A stretch of 64,000 bases of DNA from DASXRA01 sp036506155 (GCA_036506155.1 DASXSF010000004.1:1-64000); one strand, 5' to 3'. Shown: positions 34,463-43,493, counted from the first letter of the stretch. A program made the numbers and translations. The notes: generated by a model not told the origin, from the letters alone.

Positions 34463-35575
34463 GTGCCGGAAACCGTGGAGATCGGCCTGGGGCGTAGCGC
34501 CCGGCGGGGCTACCACCTGGACGAGATCGCCCTGGTAGCGACGCGGCGCACCCGGGGCTCGGCAATGGTGTCGACGTCCTGGCAGATCGATGCGCACACG
34601 TTCGAGCTGCCGCTGGTCGCTGCCCCGTCCGACACGGTGGTGTCGCCCGAGACTGCCGCGGAGGTCGAACGGCTCGGCGGGCTGGCCGTGCTAGACGGCG
34701 AGGGGCTGTGGACGCGGCATGCCGACGCCGAGGCGCAGCTCGCGGCGCTGTGCAGCGACCAGGCCAGCCTGCAGGCGGTCTACGCCAAGCCGGTGTCGCC
34801 GGACCTGTTGCGGCTGCGCATCGCCGAACTACGCGACGCCGGCGTTCGTGTGGCGGTGCGCCTCTCGCCGCAGCACACCGCTGAACTGGCCCCGCACGTG
34901 CTCGCGGCGGGTGTCGACCTCCTGGTCGTCCAGGGCACGGTGATCTCCGCCGAGCACGTGGCGTCGCCCGGCGTGCCTGGGCTGAACCTCAAGACGTTCA
35001 CAGCTGAGCTGGATATTCCGGTCATCGTCGGCGGCTGTGGCAATTATCAGACCGCGATGCACCTCATGCGCACGGGAGCGGCCGGCGTTATCGTCGGCTA
35101 CGGCGCACACCTCGGCTCCACTACACATGCCGCGCTAGGCATAGACGTGCCGATGGCAACGGCGATCGTCGACGCCGCCGCTGCGCGCCGCGACTACCTG
35201 GACGAGACGGGAGGCCGTTACGTCCACCTGATCGGGTACGGCGATCTCGACACGGGCGGCGACATCGCCAAGGCACTGGCCTGCGGGGCCGACGCGGTCA
35301 TGCTGGGCGCGGCGCTGGCCGGTGCGGCCGAGGCGCCGGGAGCGGGACGCTACTGGGATCCGACCGCGGCGCACCCCCGGGTACCGCGCTCGGCGGTCGT
35401 CGAGCCGGACGGCACGGAGCGGCCGTCGCTCGCTGAGCTGCTGCTCGGCCCGACCAGCGACCCGAGCGGCGAGCGCAATCTGTTCGGCGCGGTCCGGCGG
35501 GTGATCGGCAAGTGCGGATACTCGTCAGTCAAGGAATTCCAGAAGGCGGAGCTCATCCTGACCACGCCGCGCTGA
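34463..35575 (+). CDS. guaB3: GuaB3 family IMP dehydrogenase-related protein
   Basis: 370 residues beginning VEIGLGRSARRGYHLDEIAL, diagnostic of GuaB3. TIM-barrel IMPDH/GMPR fold without CBS domains; the region GYGDLDTGGDIAKALACGAD and VMLGAALAGA retains the nucleotide-phosphate site, but the GSxCxTR catalytic cysteine loop of true IMPDH is absent (VGYGAHLGSTTHAALG stands at that place). Actinobacterial GuaB3 has GMP-reductase-like activity in some species. GTG start. Same order guaB2-guaB3-guaA as in mycobacteria apart from the inserted operon. Confidence 0.93.
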   Translation: MPETVEIGLGRSARRGYHLDEIALVATRRTRGSAMVSTSWQIDAHTFELPLVAAPSDTVVSPETAAEVERLGGLAVLDGEGLWTRHADAEAQLAALCSDQASLQAVYAKPVSPDLLRLRIAELRDAGVRVAVRLSPQHTAELAPHVLAAGVDLLVVQGTVISAEHVASPGVPGLNLKTFTAELDIPVIVGGCGNYQTAMHLMRTGAAGVIVGYGAHLGSTTHAALGIDVPMATAIVDAAAARRDYLDETGGRYVHLIGYGDLDTGGDIAKALACGADAVMLGAALAGAAEAPGAGRYWDPTAAHPRVPRSAVVEPDGTERPSLAELLLGPTSDPSGERNLFGAVRRVIGKCGYSSVKEFQKAELILTTPR

Positions 35576-35577
35576 GC

Positions 35578-36558
35578 TCAGATCCAATCCTTCCGGCGGA
35601 ACAGCATGTACAGCGAGCCCGCGATCGCTATCATGATCAAGACACTGACCCAGAAACCCCAGTGTGTACCGAAGCCCGGGTATAGCACGTTCTGCCCGTA
35701 GAAGCCGGTGACCGCGGTCGGAACCGCGATGATCGCCGCCCAGGCCGTCAGCTTCTTCATGATCGTGTTGAGCCGCGAGTCGGCGAGCGACAGATTCGTC
35801 TCGAAGATCGAGGTGATCATGTCCCGCAGCGACTCCGTCCACTCACTGGCGCGCAGCACGTGGTCATACAGGTCGTCGTAGTACGGCTCGAGCTCGGGAT
35901 GTGTGTCGTCGGCACGGCGCATCACCGCGTTGACGACGTCTCGCATCGGCAGGATCACGCGGCGCGCCTCGACAAGCGCCTTGCGCAGCGCAAACGATCG
36001 CAGCTGCACCTCTCGCACGGTCTGCCGCGTCTCGTCGAACAGGATGTCCTCGATCCCTTCCATCTCGTCATCAAGGGCCTCGATCGCGGCGAAGTGCCCG
36101 TCAACGAGGACGTCGAGCAGCCCGTACACCAGAGCCTTCGGCCCGAATTTGATCAGATCGGCGTTCTCGTCCCACGCGGCGACCACGCGGTCCATGTCGA
36201 CGTCCTCGCTCTGCCGCACTGTGACGAGTGCGTTCCTGAGGACGAATGCCGACACCTGGTTCGCCCGCAGCTTCGCTGTGTCACGGTCGAAAGAAACGTC
36301 ATACGCCGCAAGGAACATGTGCGTCGCATAACGACTCGCCTTGGGCCGCTCACGCTTCTCGACGGCGTCCTCGACGGCGTGCGGATCGAGACTGAGCTCG
36401 CCGGCCAGCGCGTTCAGCCTGGACGCATCCGGAGCACAGACATCGACCCACACAAGGCAATCGGGTTCTTCGAGATAGTCGGAGATCTGCTCGAACGGGA
36501 AGTCGTCAGTCTCGACGACGCCGCCCCGCCAGACTCGCATGCGCACGTCGTGATCCAT
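35578..36558 (-). CDS. CorA-like magnesium/divalent-cation transporter with GQN motif
   Basis: 326 residues. Long soluble N-terminal α/β and stalk-helix domain (EALDDEMEGIEDILFDETRQ), then two C-terminal helices: KLTAWAAIIAVPTAVTGFYG and GFWVSVLIMIAIAGSLYMLF, ending RRKDWI. The usual GMN selectivity motif reads YGQNVLYPG here. GQN variants are found among actinobacterial CorA-like proteins, so this is probably functional but may change ion preference. ATG 36558 chosen as start of homology (MDHDVRMRVWRGG). Convergent with guaB3, 2 bp apart. Confidence 0.9.
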   Translation of the reverse strand: MDHDVRMRVWRGGVVETDDFPFEQISDYLEEPDCLVWVDVCAPDASRLNALAGELSLDPHAVEDAVEKRERPKASRYATHMFLAAYDVSFDRDTAKLRANQVSAFVLRNALVTVRQSEDVDMDRVVAAWDENADLIKFGPKALVYGLLDVLVDGHFAAIEALDDEMEGIEDILFDETRQTVREVQLRSFALRKALVEARRVILPMRDVVNAVMRRADDTHPELEPYYDDLYDHVLRASEWTESLRDMITSIFETNLSLADSRLNTIMKKLTAWAAIIAVPTAVTGFYGQNVLYPGFGTHWGFWVSVLIMIAIAGSLYMLFRRKDWI

Positions 36559-36628
36559 CGGTCCATCTTGCCCGCATCTAGCCATGCCGCGCGCGCGAGA
36601 GACGACACGCATCTCACGCAGCGCCGCG

Positions 36629-36634
36629 TAACTT
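36629..36634 (+). promoter_or_regulatory. -10 element of a leaderless promoter for the SDR gene
   Basis: TAACTT ends 6 nt before the ATG at 36641; no ribosome binding site. Confidence 0.45.
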
Positions 36635-36640
36635 CGTTCC

Positions 36641-37564
36641 ATGACCCGATGGGACGCGACGCAGCTGCCTGTCCTCTCGGGACGTACAGCGATAATCACG
36701 GGTGCGAACTCCGGGATCGGCTGGCAGGTCGCCAGGCAGCTCGCCCGCCACGGTGCTCGGGTCGTGCTCGCCTGCCGGGACGTCGGCCGAGCCAAACAGG
36801 CCGCAGCGCGCATCCAGGGCAGCGGACCGCCGGTCGACGTCGAGGTCGCCGAGCTGGACCTCGCCGACATGCGGTCGGTGCGCACGTTCGGCGAAGGCTG
36901 GCAGGAACCGCTGCACCTGCTGGTGAACAACGCCGGCGTGATGGCGCCGCCGCGCCGGGCATCCACCCGTGACGGGTTCGAGCTTCAGTTCGGCACCAAC
37001 CACCTCGGCCATTTCGTGCTGACCGGCCTGTTGCTTCCGTGGCTGCTGGCCGAGGCCGACGCGCGCGTGGTCACCGTGTCGTCGCTGGCCCACTTCCGGG
37101 GAAACACCGACGTGCTGCGCGCCAACGACACGGGCTCGTACCGTCCGCAGCGCGCGTACTCGAACTCCAAGCTCGCCAACCTGCTCTTCGCCCTGGAATT
37201 GCAGCGCCGTGCGGCAGCGTATGGAGTGCCGTTGACCTCGACGGCAGCGCATCCCGGGATGTGCGCAACCGGGCTGTTTGCGGACCCTGAGGGCATCGGT
37301 GCGATCCGTGTCGTGCGCACGTTCGGCCCGGCGTTCGTGAGGGTGTTCTTCCACTCCGCGGCGGCCGGTGCACTGGCCGTGCTCTATGCCGCCTCGGTCG
37401 CTCCGCCCGGCTCGTACACCGGGCCGCAGTACTTGCACGAGACACGCGGGCCGAGCGGCCCGGCGCGGCTGTCCCGGCTCGCCCGCGACGAGTCGCTCGC
37501 CCGGCGGCTGTGGAGCGTGAGCGAGGACCTGACGGGCTTCCGCTACCCCTGGCCGTCCCGGTGA
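36641..37564 (+). CDS. short-chain dehydrogenase/reductase
   Basis: 307 residues. Rossmann TGANSGIGWQVARQLA (NADP-binding, residues about 20-36), LLVNNAGVMAPP, VTVSSLAHF with the catalytic Ser and AYSNSKLANLLFA with YxxxK. This subgroup resembles retinol dehydrogenase/WWOX-type and protochlorophyllide-reductase-like SDRs common in actinobacteria; the substrate cannot be inferred. Divergent from the CorA-like gene, upstream of guaA. Confidence 0.9.
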   Translation: MTRWDATQLPVLSGRTAIITGANSGIGWQVARQLARHGARVVLACRDVGRAKQAAARIQGSGPPVDVEVAELDLADMRSVRTFGEGWQEPLHLLVNNAGVMAPPRRASTRDGFELQFGTNHLGHFVLTGLLLPWLLAEADARVVTVSSLAHFRGNTDVLRANDTGSYRPQRAYSNSKLANLLFALELQRRAAAYGVPLTSTAAHPGMCATGLFADPEGIGAIRVVRTFGPAFVRVFFHSAAAGALAVLYAASVAPPGSYTGPQYLHETRGPSGPARLSRLARDESLARRLWSVSEDLTGFRYPWPSR

Positions 37565-37580
37565 CGGCCTCCGCGCTCCG

Positions 37581-37586
37581 TAGGAT
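37581..37586 (+). promoter_or_regulatory. -10 element of a leaderless guaA promoter
   Basis: TAGGAT ends 6 nt before the guaA ATG; no ribosome binding site. Confidence 0.55.
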
Positions 37587-37592
37587 TCGAGC

Positions 37593-39146
37593 ATGCAGCC
37601 CGATCTCGTCCTCGTTGTCGACTACGGCGCGCAGTACGCCCAGCTGATCGCCCGTCGGGTGCGCGAGGCGCACGTCTACTCCGAGATCGTGCCGCACACC
37701 ACGCATGTCGCTGAGTTGCTCGCTCGCAGGCCGGCCGCGATCGTGCTTTCCGGCGGCCCGGAAAGCGTGTACGAGCCCGGCGCACCGCAGGCGGATCCCG
37801 CGCTGTTCCGGGCCGGCGTCCCGGTGTTCGGAATCTGCTACGGGTTCCAGGCCATGGCGCAGGCGCTCGGCGGCGAGGTGGCCAAGACCGGGGGCAGCGA
37901 ATTCGGCCGCACGACGCTGACCGTTACCGAACCCGGGACGCTGTTGCGCGGGCTGCCCCAGACTCAGCAGGTCTGGATGAGCCACGGCAACGAGGTCGTC
38001 CGCGCGCCCGACGGATTCACCGTGACTGCGTCGTCGGCGGGCGCCCCGGTTGCCGCATTCGAGGATGTAACGCGGCGCCTCGCCGGCGTGCAGTTCCACC
38101 CCGAGGTGGTGCACACCGAGCACGGGCAGGCGGTCCTGCGGCACTTCCTGTACGACATCGCCAAGCTCCGTCCACAGTGGACAGAGGCGAACATCATCGA
38201 CGAGCAGGTCGCCGCCATTCGTACGCAGGTCGGCGGCAAGCGCGCGATCTGCGGGCTGTCCGGGGGCGTCGACTCGGCCGTCGCGGCTGCGCTCGTGCAG
38301 CGGGCCATCGGCGACCAGCTCACCTGCGTCTTCGTCGACCACGGCCTGTTGCGCGCCGGCGAGGCAGAGCAGGTCGAGCGCGCCTTCGTCGCCGCTACTG
38401 GCGTACGGCTCAAGGTCGTGGACGCCGCCGGGCAATTCCTCGATGCTTTGGCCGGCGTTATCGACCCGGAGGAGAAGCGCAAGATCATCGGACGGGAGTT
38501 CATCCGGGCGTTCGAGCAGGCGGCCCGTGAGGTGGTCGTCGACGCCGGCGGATCCGTCGAGTTCCTGGTGCAGGGGACGCTCTACCCGGACGTCGTCGAG
38601 TCCGGCGGCGGCACCGGCGCAGCGAACATCAAGAGCCACCACAACGTGGGCGGGCTTCCGCCAGACCTGCAGTTCGGGCTGATCGAACCCCTGCGCGCGC
38701 TGTTCAAGGACGAGGTGCGGCGGGTCGGGGAGCAACTCGGGCTGCCCGCCGAGATCGTGTGGCGGCAGCCGTTCCCCGGGCCGGGCCTCGGCATCCGCGT
38801 CGTCGGCGAGGTGACCGCTCATCGCCTTTCCGTGCTGCGCCGTGCCGACGCCATCGCGCGAGCCGAGCTGACGGCCGCCGGCCTCGACCGCGACATCTGG
38901 CAGTGCCCGATGGTGCTGCTCGCGGACGTCCGCTCAGTCGGCGTCCAGGGCGACGGGCGCACCTACGGCCATCCCGTGGTGCTGCGGCCGGTGTCATCCG
39001 AGGACGCCATGACGGCCGACTGGACCCGCGTGCCCTACGACGTGCTGGAACGGATCTCCACCCGGATCACCAACGAGGTGCGCGAAATCAACCGCGTCGT
39101 GCTCGACGTGACGTCCAAACCGCCGGCCACGATCGAGTGGGAGTAG
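37593..39146 (+). CDS. guaA: GMP synthase (glutamine-hydrolysing)
   Basis: 517 residues. Class I glutamine amidotransferase domain about 1-195 with GICYGFQAMAQALGG (nucleophile Cys) and VQFHPEVVHTE (His-Glu); ATP-pyrophosphatase domain with SGGVDSAVAAAL P-loop; C-terminal dimerisation domain ending TSKPPATIEWE. Converts XMP to GMP, completing the guaB pathway present upstream. The end of the gene carries the palindromic repeat 20 bp after its stop. Confidence 0.98.
   Translation: MQPDLVLVVDYGAQYAQLIARRVREAHVYSEIVPHTTHVAELLARRPAAIVLSGGPESVYEPGAPQADPALFRAGVPVFGICYGFQAMAQALGGEVAKTGGSEFGRTTLTVTEPGTLLRGLPQTQQVWMSHGNEVVRAPDGFTVTASSAGAPVAAFEDVTRRLAGVQFHPEVVHTEHGQAVLRHFLYDIAKLRPQWTEANIIDEQVAAIRTQVGGKRAICGLSGGVDSAVAAALVQRAIGDQLTCVFVDHGLLRAGEAEQVERAFVAATGVRLKVVDAAGQFLDALAGVIDPEEKRKIIGREFIRAFEQAAREVVVDAGGSVEFLVQGTLYPDVVESGGGTGAANIKSHHNVGGLPPDLQFGLIEPLRALFKDEVRRVGEQLGLPAEIVWRQPFPGPGLGIRVVGEVTAHRLSVLRRADAIARAELTAAGLDRDIWQCPMVLLADVRSVGVQGDGRTYGHPVVLRPVSSEDAMTADWTRVPYDVLERISTRITNEVREINRVVLDVTSKPPATIEWE
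38170..38182. repeat. 13-bp palindromic motif GTCCACAGTGGAC, copy 3
   Basis: Exact copy inside guaA, read in a third frame as Arg-Pro-Gln-Trp-Thr. Confidence 0.7.
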
Positions 39147-39164
39147 CCGCACTCCGCAGCCGCG

Positions 39165-39209
39165 TGATCTTGGACTTCTGGTCGAATAGCGACCAGAAGT
39201 CCAAGATCA
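39165..39209. repeat. 20-5-20 palindromic repeat, copy 2 (perfect)
   Basis: TGATCTTGGACTTCTGGTCG, spacer AATAG, then its exact reverse complement: a 20-bp perfect stem with 5-nt loop. Between guaA and the zinc-finger gene. Best-preserved member of the four copies. Confidence 0.85.
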
Positions 39210-39247
39210 TCGCGGGTTGGCAAGCGGCGGCGCGCGTCGCGTGGCGC

Positions 39248-39253
39248 TAGCGT
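39248..39253 (+). promoter_or_regulatory. -10 element of a leaderless promoter for the zinc-finger gene
   Basis: TAGCGT ends 6 nt before the ATG at 39260. Confidence 0.5.
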
Positions 39254-39259
39254 GGGTGT

Positions 39260-39571
39260 ATGACCTCGTGGATTGCCGCGGCCGACCCGCGCGGCGCGCC
39301 GACCGACATCGAGTGTTCGCACCTGTCCGCCATCGCAGACGTGCAGCCGTCCACGACCGAGGGATGTGAGGACTGCCTGCGTGAGGGCACCGGCTGGGTG
39401 CACCTGCGTGAGTGCCTCGAGTGCGGGCACGTCGGCTGCTGCGACAACTCGCCGCGCCGGCACGCCACCGCGCATTGGCACGCGAGCCGGCATCCGATCA
39501 TGCGCTCGTTCGAGCCCGGTGAGCAGTGGGGTTGGTGTTACCCGGACGAGGTGTTCCTGGTCCACAGCTGA
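39260..39571 (+). CDS. UBP-type zinc-finger protein
   Basis: 103 residues composed almost wholly of a ZnF-UBP domain: ECSHLSAIADVQPSTTEGCE, DCLREGTGWVHLRECLECGH, VGCCDNSPRRHATAHW and ASRHPIMRSFEPGEQWGWCY. The Cys/His spacing is that of the ubiquitin-C-terminus-binding finger of eukaryotic deubiquitinases, but this family is widespread as small single-domain proteins in actinobacteria, whose partner is unknown. ATG with a leaderless promoter. Not linked to any Pup or proteasome gene in the window. Confidence 0.9.
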   Translation: MTSWIAAADPRGAPTDIECSHLSAIADVQPSTTEGCEDCLREGTGWVHLRECLECGHVGCCDNSPRRHATAHWHASRHPIMRSFEPGEQWGWCYPDEVFLVHS

Positions 39572-39638
39572 CGTTCACTCCCCTTGCAGTTGGCCATCCG
39601 CGCGATAACGAGGTCCACTGGTAACAGGGGAGGTGAAG

Positions 39639-40310
39639 GTGGTGCGTGGTCGGCAGCTCATCGGGGCCTTCTGCCTGGTGATGCTCGCCGGAGGGTGCGC
39701 CTCCTCGCCGCACCGCAGCGCATCGTCACCGACAACGGGCGCACCGACGACGCCGCCGCGGGCCGTTGCGATGCCGGCGGCCTGCCACTCCTGGAATTGC
39801 CACGCCCGGCAGACGCGGCAACTGGGCAACGGCGATGCGGTGACGCTGTGGGTGAGCGCCAGCCAGCAGAACTTCCGCAGCCGGCCGGTGCTGTCACTCA
39901 CGGATAACGGCGTGGCGGTGCAGTGGTGGGTGCTGCCCAAGGGCGACGGCTGGAACGGCTCGCTGACCTGCCTCACCACCACCCAGGAGTCCAACTGCGT
40001 CGTCCTCGACAGCTTCGGCATGCACGCGAGCGTCGCCGAGATGGTGCTGCTGCGCGACGGACGCCTCGTGCACACTGCTGAGGCGGTGTCCGACGCGCCG
40101 GGCATGACCGCCGTCGATCTTGACCGCGACGGCTACCTCGACGTGATCGGCACCGTGAACGACTACACCCCGAACTTCGCGCAAGGGCACAACTACTGGC
40201 AGACGCTGCAGTACTCGGCGGGGCGGTTCAAGGTCACCGGATGCGCCCTGCAGCAGGGTCGGCCGGCACCGACGCAACTGCTCAACGGGACGTGTCCTCC
40301 CGCGCCTTGA
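39639..40310 (+). CDS. putative lipoprotein with a VCBS/FG-GAP-like segment
   Basis: 223 residues from this GTG. Signal with lipobox LAGGC (Cys20), a Ser/Thr/Pro linker and four further cysteines probably forming disulfides outside the cell. AVDLDRDGYLDVIGTVNDYT is a calcium-binding FG-GAP/VCBS-like motif. AGGGGAGG lies at 39626-39633, so GTG 39639 or 39642 is a better start than GTG 39633, which overlaps the ribosome binding site. Function unknown. Convergent with the PspC gene, 13 bp apart. Confidence 0.75.
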   Translation: MVRGRQLIGAFCLVMLAGGCASSPHRSASSPTTGAPTTPPRAVAMPAACHSWNCHARQTRQLGNGDAVTLWVSASQQNFRSRPVLSLTDNGVAVQWWVLPKGDGWNGSLTCLTTTQESNCVVLDSFGMHASVAEMVLLRDGRLVHTAEAVSDAPGMTAVDLDRDGYLDVIGTVNDYTPNFAQGHNYWQTLQYSAGRFKVTGCALQQGRPAPTQLLNGTCPPAP

Positions 40311-40323
40311 GCACGCCGGCATG

Positions 40324-41490
40324 TCACGGTGAGTGGTCGATCTCCAGCTGGCCGGCGGTGATCTGAACGTCGACCGTCAACGCGTCGGCGGACGCCGTGG
40401 TAATCGGGTCGCTGCTGATGTTCATGCCGTCCGAGTCGTCGCGACCGTCGATCTGCACGCTGCCCAGGTGAATGTTCGCGTGGACGTTGGCCGGCACGGA
40501 TGGGGGGAGGATCAGCCGCACCTGGCCGCCGGCCAGCCGGACGTGCACCGTTCGGGAGGCGTCGACCACGGGTAGGGCGGTCAGATCGAGGGTCGTCCGG
40601 CCGAACGCATGGTTGTACGTGTCCTGCAGCTGGGCTGCGGTGCGCGGCGTGTAGTAGTTGTCCCCGGAGCCGTCGTGGAGGCGCGCGCGGCTGCCTGCGA
40701 AAATGAACAGGCCGATGCTCACCGGCACGAGCAGCAGCGACAGCCACCAGATCGGCCGGCCCAGCATTGCGCCGACGACGAGGCCGGACACGACGACGAG
40801 CAACACTGCCCAGAAGTAGACCGGGATCGGAATACCGGTCGTGGCGTCGATGATGCCAAGGACCGTCAGCACAACGACAATCGCCCCAAGCGTCGCCCAG
40901 CGCACCGGCGCCGACCGGCGGCGCCGCTCGCGTGCCGCCGCACGGGCCTCGGCGACCCACGCGGCTGTCGCATCGGGCTGCGCTGTCACACCAGGCTGTC
41001 CGGCCGTAGCTGGGGGCGGCGGTCCCTGCGGCGGCCTGCGGGAGAGTGCGCCGGCGAGCACCAGCGCGGCGAAGAGCAGCGGCAGGAACATCCACGGCAG
41101 GAATCGCCACGGTGCCCACCAGCTGAACAGCAAGGCCCAGACGACTGTCGCCGCACTGACAATCAGCACCCACATCGGGGCGGTGCTACGGCGCCCGCTG
41201 CCCATCAGCCGGTCGATCGGCGCGTGGGCGGCGCCCTGCTCCGGAATGGCGGCCCAGGCGATGACGTAAGCCAGGATGCCGGCACCACCGAAGAACGCCG
41301 TGGTAGCGAACAGCACCCGGAACAGCACCGGGTCGACACCGAAATACTCGCCCAGTCCGCCGGAGACGCCCGCCGCGACCCGATTGGTGACGCTGCGGCG
41401 CAGCAGCCGCGGCGTGGCCGGAGGCGGTGCCTCGGGTGGAGGCGGCGGTGCGGCCGGCGGAGGCGACGGGGGCGTCTCGAATGTCGTCAT
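40324..41490 (-). CDS. PspC-domain membrane protein
   Basis: 388 residues. Pro-rich N-terminus, then a PspC domain (VTNRVAAGVSGGLGEYFGVD followed by PVLFRVLFATTAFFGGAGIL), further membrane helices around 130-170 and 210-280, and a C-terminal soluble domain HVRLAGGQVRLILPPSVPAN that resembles the extracytoplasmic LiaF/DUF-type β-sheet domain. ATG 41490 has GGAGG 8 nt upstream. Divergent from a PspC-domain histidine kinase, suggesting a common envelope-stress circuit like LiaFSR. Confidence 0.87.
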   Translation of the reverse strand: MTTFETPPSPPPAAPPPPPEAPPPATPRLLRRSVTNRVAAGVSGGLGEYFGVDPVLFRVLFATTAFFGGAGILAYVIAWAAIPEQGAAHAPIDRLMGSGRRSTAPMWVLIVSAATVVWALLFSWWAPWRFLPWMFLPLLFAALVLAGALSRRPPQGPPPPATAGQPGVTAQPDATAAWVAEARAAARERRRRSAPVRWATLGAIVVVLTVLGIIDATTGIPIPVYFWAVLLVVVSGLVVGAMLGRPIWWLSLLLVPVSIGLFIFAGSRARLHDGSGDNYYTPRTAAQLQDTYNHAFGRTTLDLTALPVVDASRTVHVRLAGGQVRLILPPSVPANVHANIHLGSVQIDGRDDSDGMNISSDPITTASADALTVDVQITAGQLEIDHSP

Positions 41491-41641
41491 GAGCCGGCCT
41501 CCGAGCGAGGACACGGCTGGGCCGGGACGAGGCGGCCGGCAGGAAGGCGGGTCATGCATCGAGGATGGGCCACTGCCGGACCGGCCGGCATCGGGCACGC
41601 CCCTGAACCGACCCTGAGATTGGGGTTCCGGGCGGTGCCTG

Positions 41642-42832
41642 ATGCGCGCGTCCACGGACGTGCCGGACCATGGTGTCGTGGCCGAGAACGTGCTGGCAGC
41701 CCCACGCCTGTACCGGCGCGCCGACCACAAGGTGCTGGGCGGCGTCGCCAGCGGCATTGCCGACCACCTCCGCATATCACCCACACGGGTGCGCGTGGTG
41801 TTTATCCTCCTCACCTTTGCCAACGGTCTGGGAATCATTCTGTACGGCGCGTACTGGATCGTGGTGCCGACGCCGCCGGGCAGCGAGCGGCGGACCCGGG
41901 TTGCCGACTGGCTTCGCTACGTCGTCGGCGTTGTCATGGTCGCCGGCACGGTATTCACCGTGGCGCGGACGCTGCCGCCGTTCGGCCAGTTGCTGATTCC
42001 GGCCACGCTGGCGATCTTCGGCACCGCGCTGATTTGGCGGCAGGCGAGCGAGACCCGGCGTCTGCAGTGGCGCACGTCCCTGACACGGACCGGGCGGCTG
42101 CGGCTTGCGCTGGGCGTGGCGCTCGTCGTCGCGGGCGGCGTCGTGGTGGTCGTCGGGGCAAACGCGTCCGGCGTCACGGTCGCGCTGCTTGCGGTCGTCA
42201 TGACCGTGATCGGTCTGGCCCTGCTCACCGGCCCGTGGTGGATAAGGATGGTCAGCGATTTGGGCGAGGAACGCAGCGAGCGCATCCGCTCCCAAGAACG
42301 TGCCGAGCTCGCCGCGCACCTGCACGACTCGGTGCTCCAGACGCTGGCGCTCATCCAGCGCAACGCGTCCTCTCCGCGCGAAGTGACGCGGCTGGCCCGC
42401 GGCCAGGAACGTGAGCTCCGTACCCTGCTGTACGGAGCACGCGCCGCATCCGGCCAGCTGAGCGAGGCGCTGCGCGGCGCAGCGGGGGAGATCGAAGACG
42501 CCTACGCGATCAAGGTGGATGTCGTCGTGGTCGGGGACGCGCCGCTGACCGAGCGGCTCGGTGCTCTGGTTGCCGCGTGCCGCGAGGCGCTCGTCAACGC
42601 CGCGAAACACGCGGGTGTCGAGACGGTTTCGCTGTATGCCGAGGTCGAGGACGGCGCGTGCCTGTGCTTCGTCCGCGACCGCGGCTCCGGCTTCGACCCC
42701 GCCGCCGTCGATCCCGACCGGCACGGGCTGCGTGGCTCGATCATCGGCCGTGTCGAACGGCACGGCGGCCAGGTGAGCGTGCGGTCGAGCCCTGGCGCCG
42801 GCACCGAGGTGGAGATCAGGATGCCCAAATGA
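41642..42832 (+). CDS. PspC-domain sensor histidine kinase
   Basis: 396 residues. N-terminal PspC domain (ADHKVLGGVASGIADHLRIS, first helix VVFILLTFANGLGIILYGAY), then helices near 92-110, 117-132, 155-172 and 177-200, and a NarL-type kinase core: LAAHLHDSVLQTLALIQ (phospho-His 228), CREALVNAAKHAGVETVSLY (N box) and RDRGSGFDP...GLRGSIIGRV (G box). Stop overlaps the response regulator (ATGA). The 151-bp divergent region before it carries GAACC (41606) and GGTTC (41621), a possible operator. Confidence 0.92.
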   Translation: MRASTDVPDHGVVAENVLAAPRLYRRADHKVLGGVASGIADHLRISPTRVRVVFILLTFANGLGIILYGAYWIVVPTPPGSERRTRVADWLRYVVGVVMVAGTVFTVARTLPPFGQLLIPATLAIFGTALIWRQASETRRLQWRTSLTRTGRLRLALGVALVVAGGVVVVVGANASGVTVALLAVVMTVIGLALLTGPWWIRMVSDLGEERSERIRSQERAELAAHLHDSVLQTLALIQRNASSPREVTRLARGQERELRTLLYGARAASGQLSEALRGAAGEIEDAYAIKVDVVVVGDAPLTERLGALVAACREALVNAAKHAGVETVSLYAEVEDGACLCFVRDRGSGFDPAAVDPDRHGLRGSIIGRVERHGGQVSVRSSPGAGTEVEIRMPK

Positions 42833-43464
42833 CCACAGTTTTTCTCGTCGACGACCACGCCATGTTCCGCGCCGGGGTGCGCGCCGAGCTGGGCCAGTTC
42901 GTGCAGCTGGTCGGTGAGGCCGGCACCGTCGCCGAGGCGATCGCCGGCATTCGCTCGACGCGTCCCGACGTGGTGCTGCTCGACGTGCACATGCCCGACG
43001 GTGGCGGGCTGGCGGTGCTCGCAGGGGTGGCTGCCGACGTGCCCGACACGCGGTTCCTGGCGCTTTCGGTGTCGGACGCCGCCGAGGACGTGATCGCCGT
43101 GATCCGGGCCGGCGCCCGGGGCTACGTCACGAAGACGATCTCCGCGGCGGAGCTGGCCGCTGCGGTGCGCCGCGTCGCCGACGTCGATGTGGTGTTCAGC
43201 CCGCGGCTTGCGGGCTTTGTGCTGGACGCCTTCCGCGACGCCCCGGTTGCGCCGTCCGTCGACCCGGAACTCGACCAGCTGACGCCCCGCGAACGCGAGG
43301 TGTTGCGGCTACTGGCCCGCGGCTATGCCTACAAGGAGATTGCAGCTGAGCTGTACATCTCCATCAAGACCGTGGAGACGCATGCCTCGAACGTGCTGCG
43401 CAAGCTGCAGCTCTCGAACCGGCACCAGCTCACCCGGTGGGCGGCCGACCGCCGGATGCTATAG
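42829..43464 (+). CDS. NarL/LuxR-family response regulator
   Basis: 211 residues. Receiver domain with acidic DD at 8-9, phosphorylation Asp52 in VVLLDVHMPDGGG and Lys in GYVTKTIS; LuxR-type HTH LTPREREVLRLLARGYAYKE and IAAELYISIKTVETHASNVL. Pairs with the PspC kinase it overlaps. Likely regulates the divergent PspC gene and itself. Convergent with the alpha-galactosidase gene. Confidence 0.95.
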   Translation: MTTVFLVDDHAMFRAGVRAELGQFVQLVGEAGTVAEAIAGIRSTRPDVVLLDVHMPDGGGLAVLAGVAADVPDTRFLALSVSDAAEDVIAVIRAGARGYVTKTISAAELAAAVRRVADVDVVFSPRLAGFVLDAFRDAPVAPSVDPELDQLTPREREVLRLLARGYAYKEIAAELYISIKTVETHASNVLRKLQLSNRHQLTRWAADRRML

Positions 43465-43493
43465 CCGTGAGGAGCGCTGACTGATCCGGCGGA

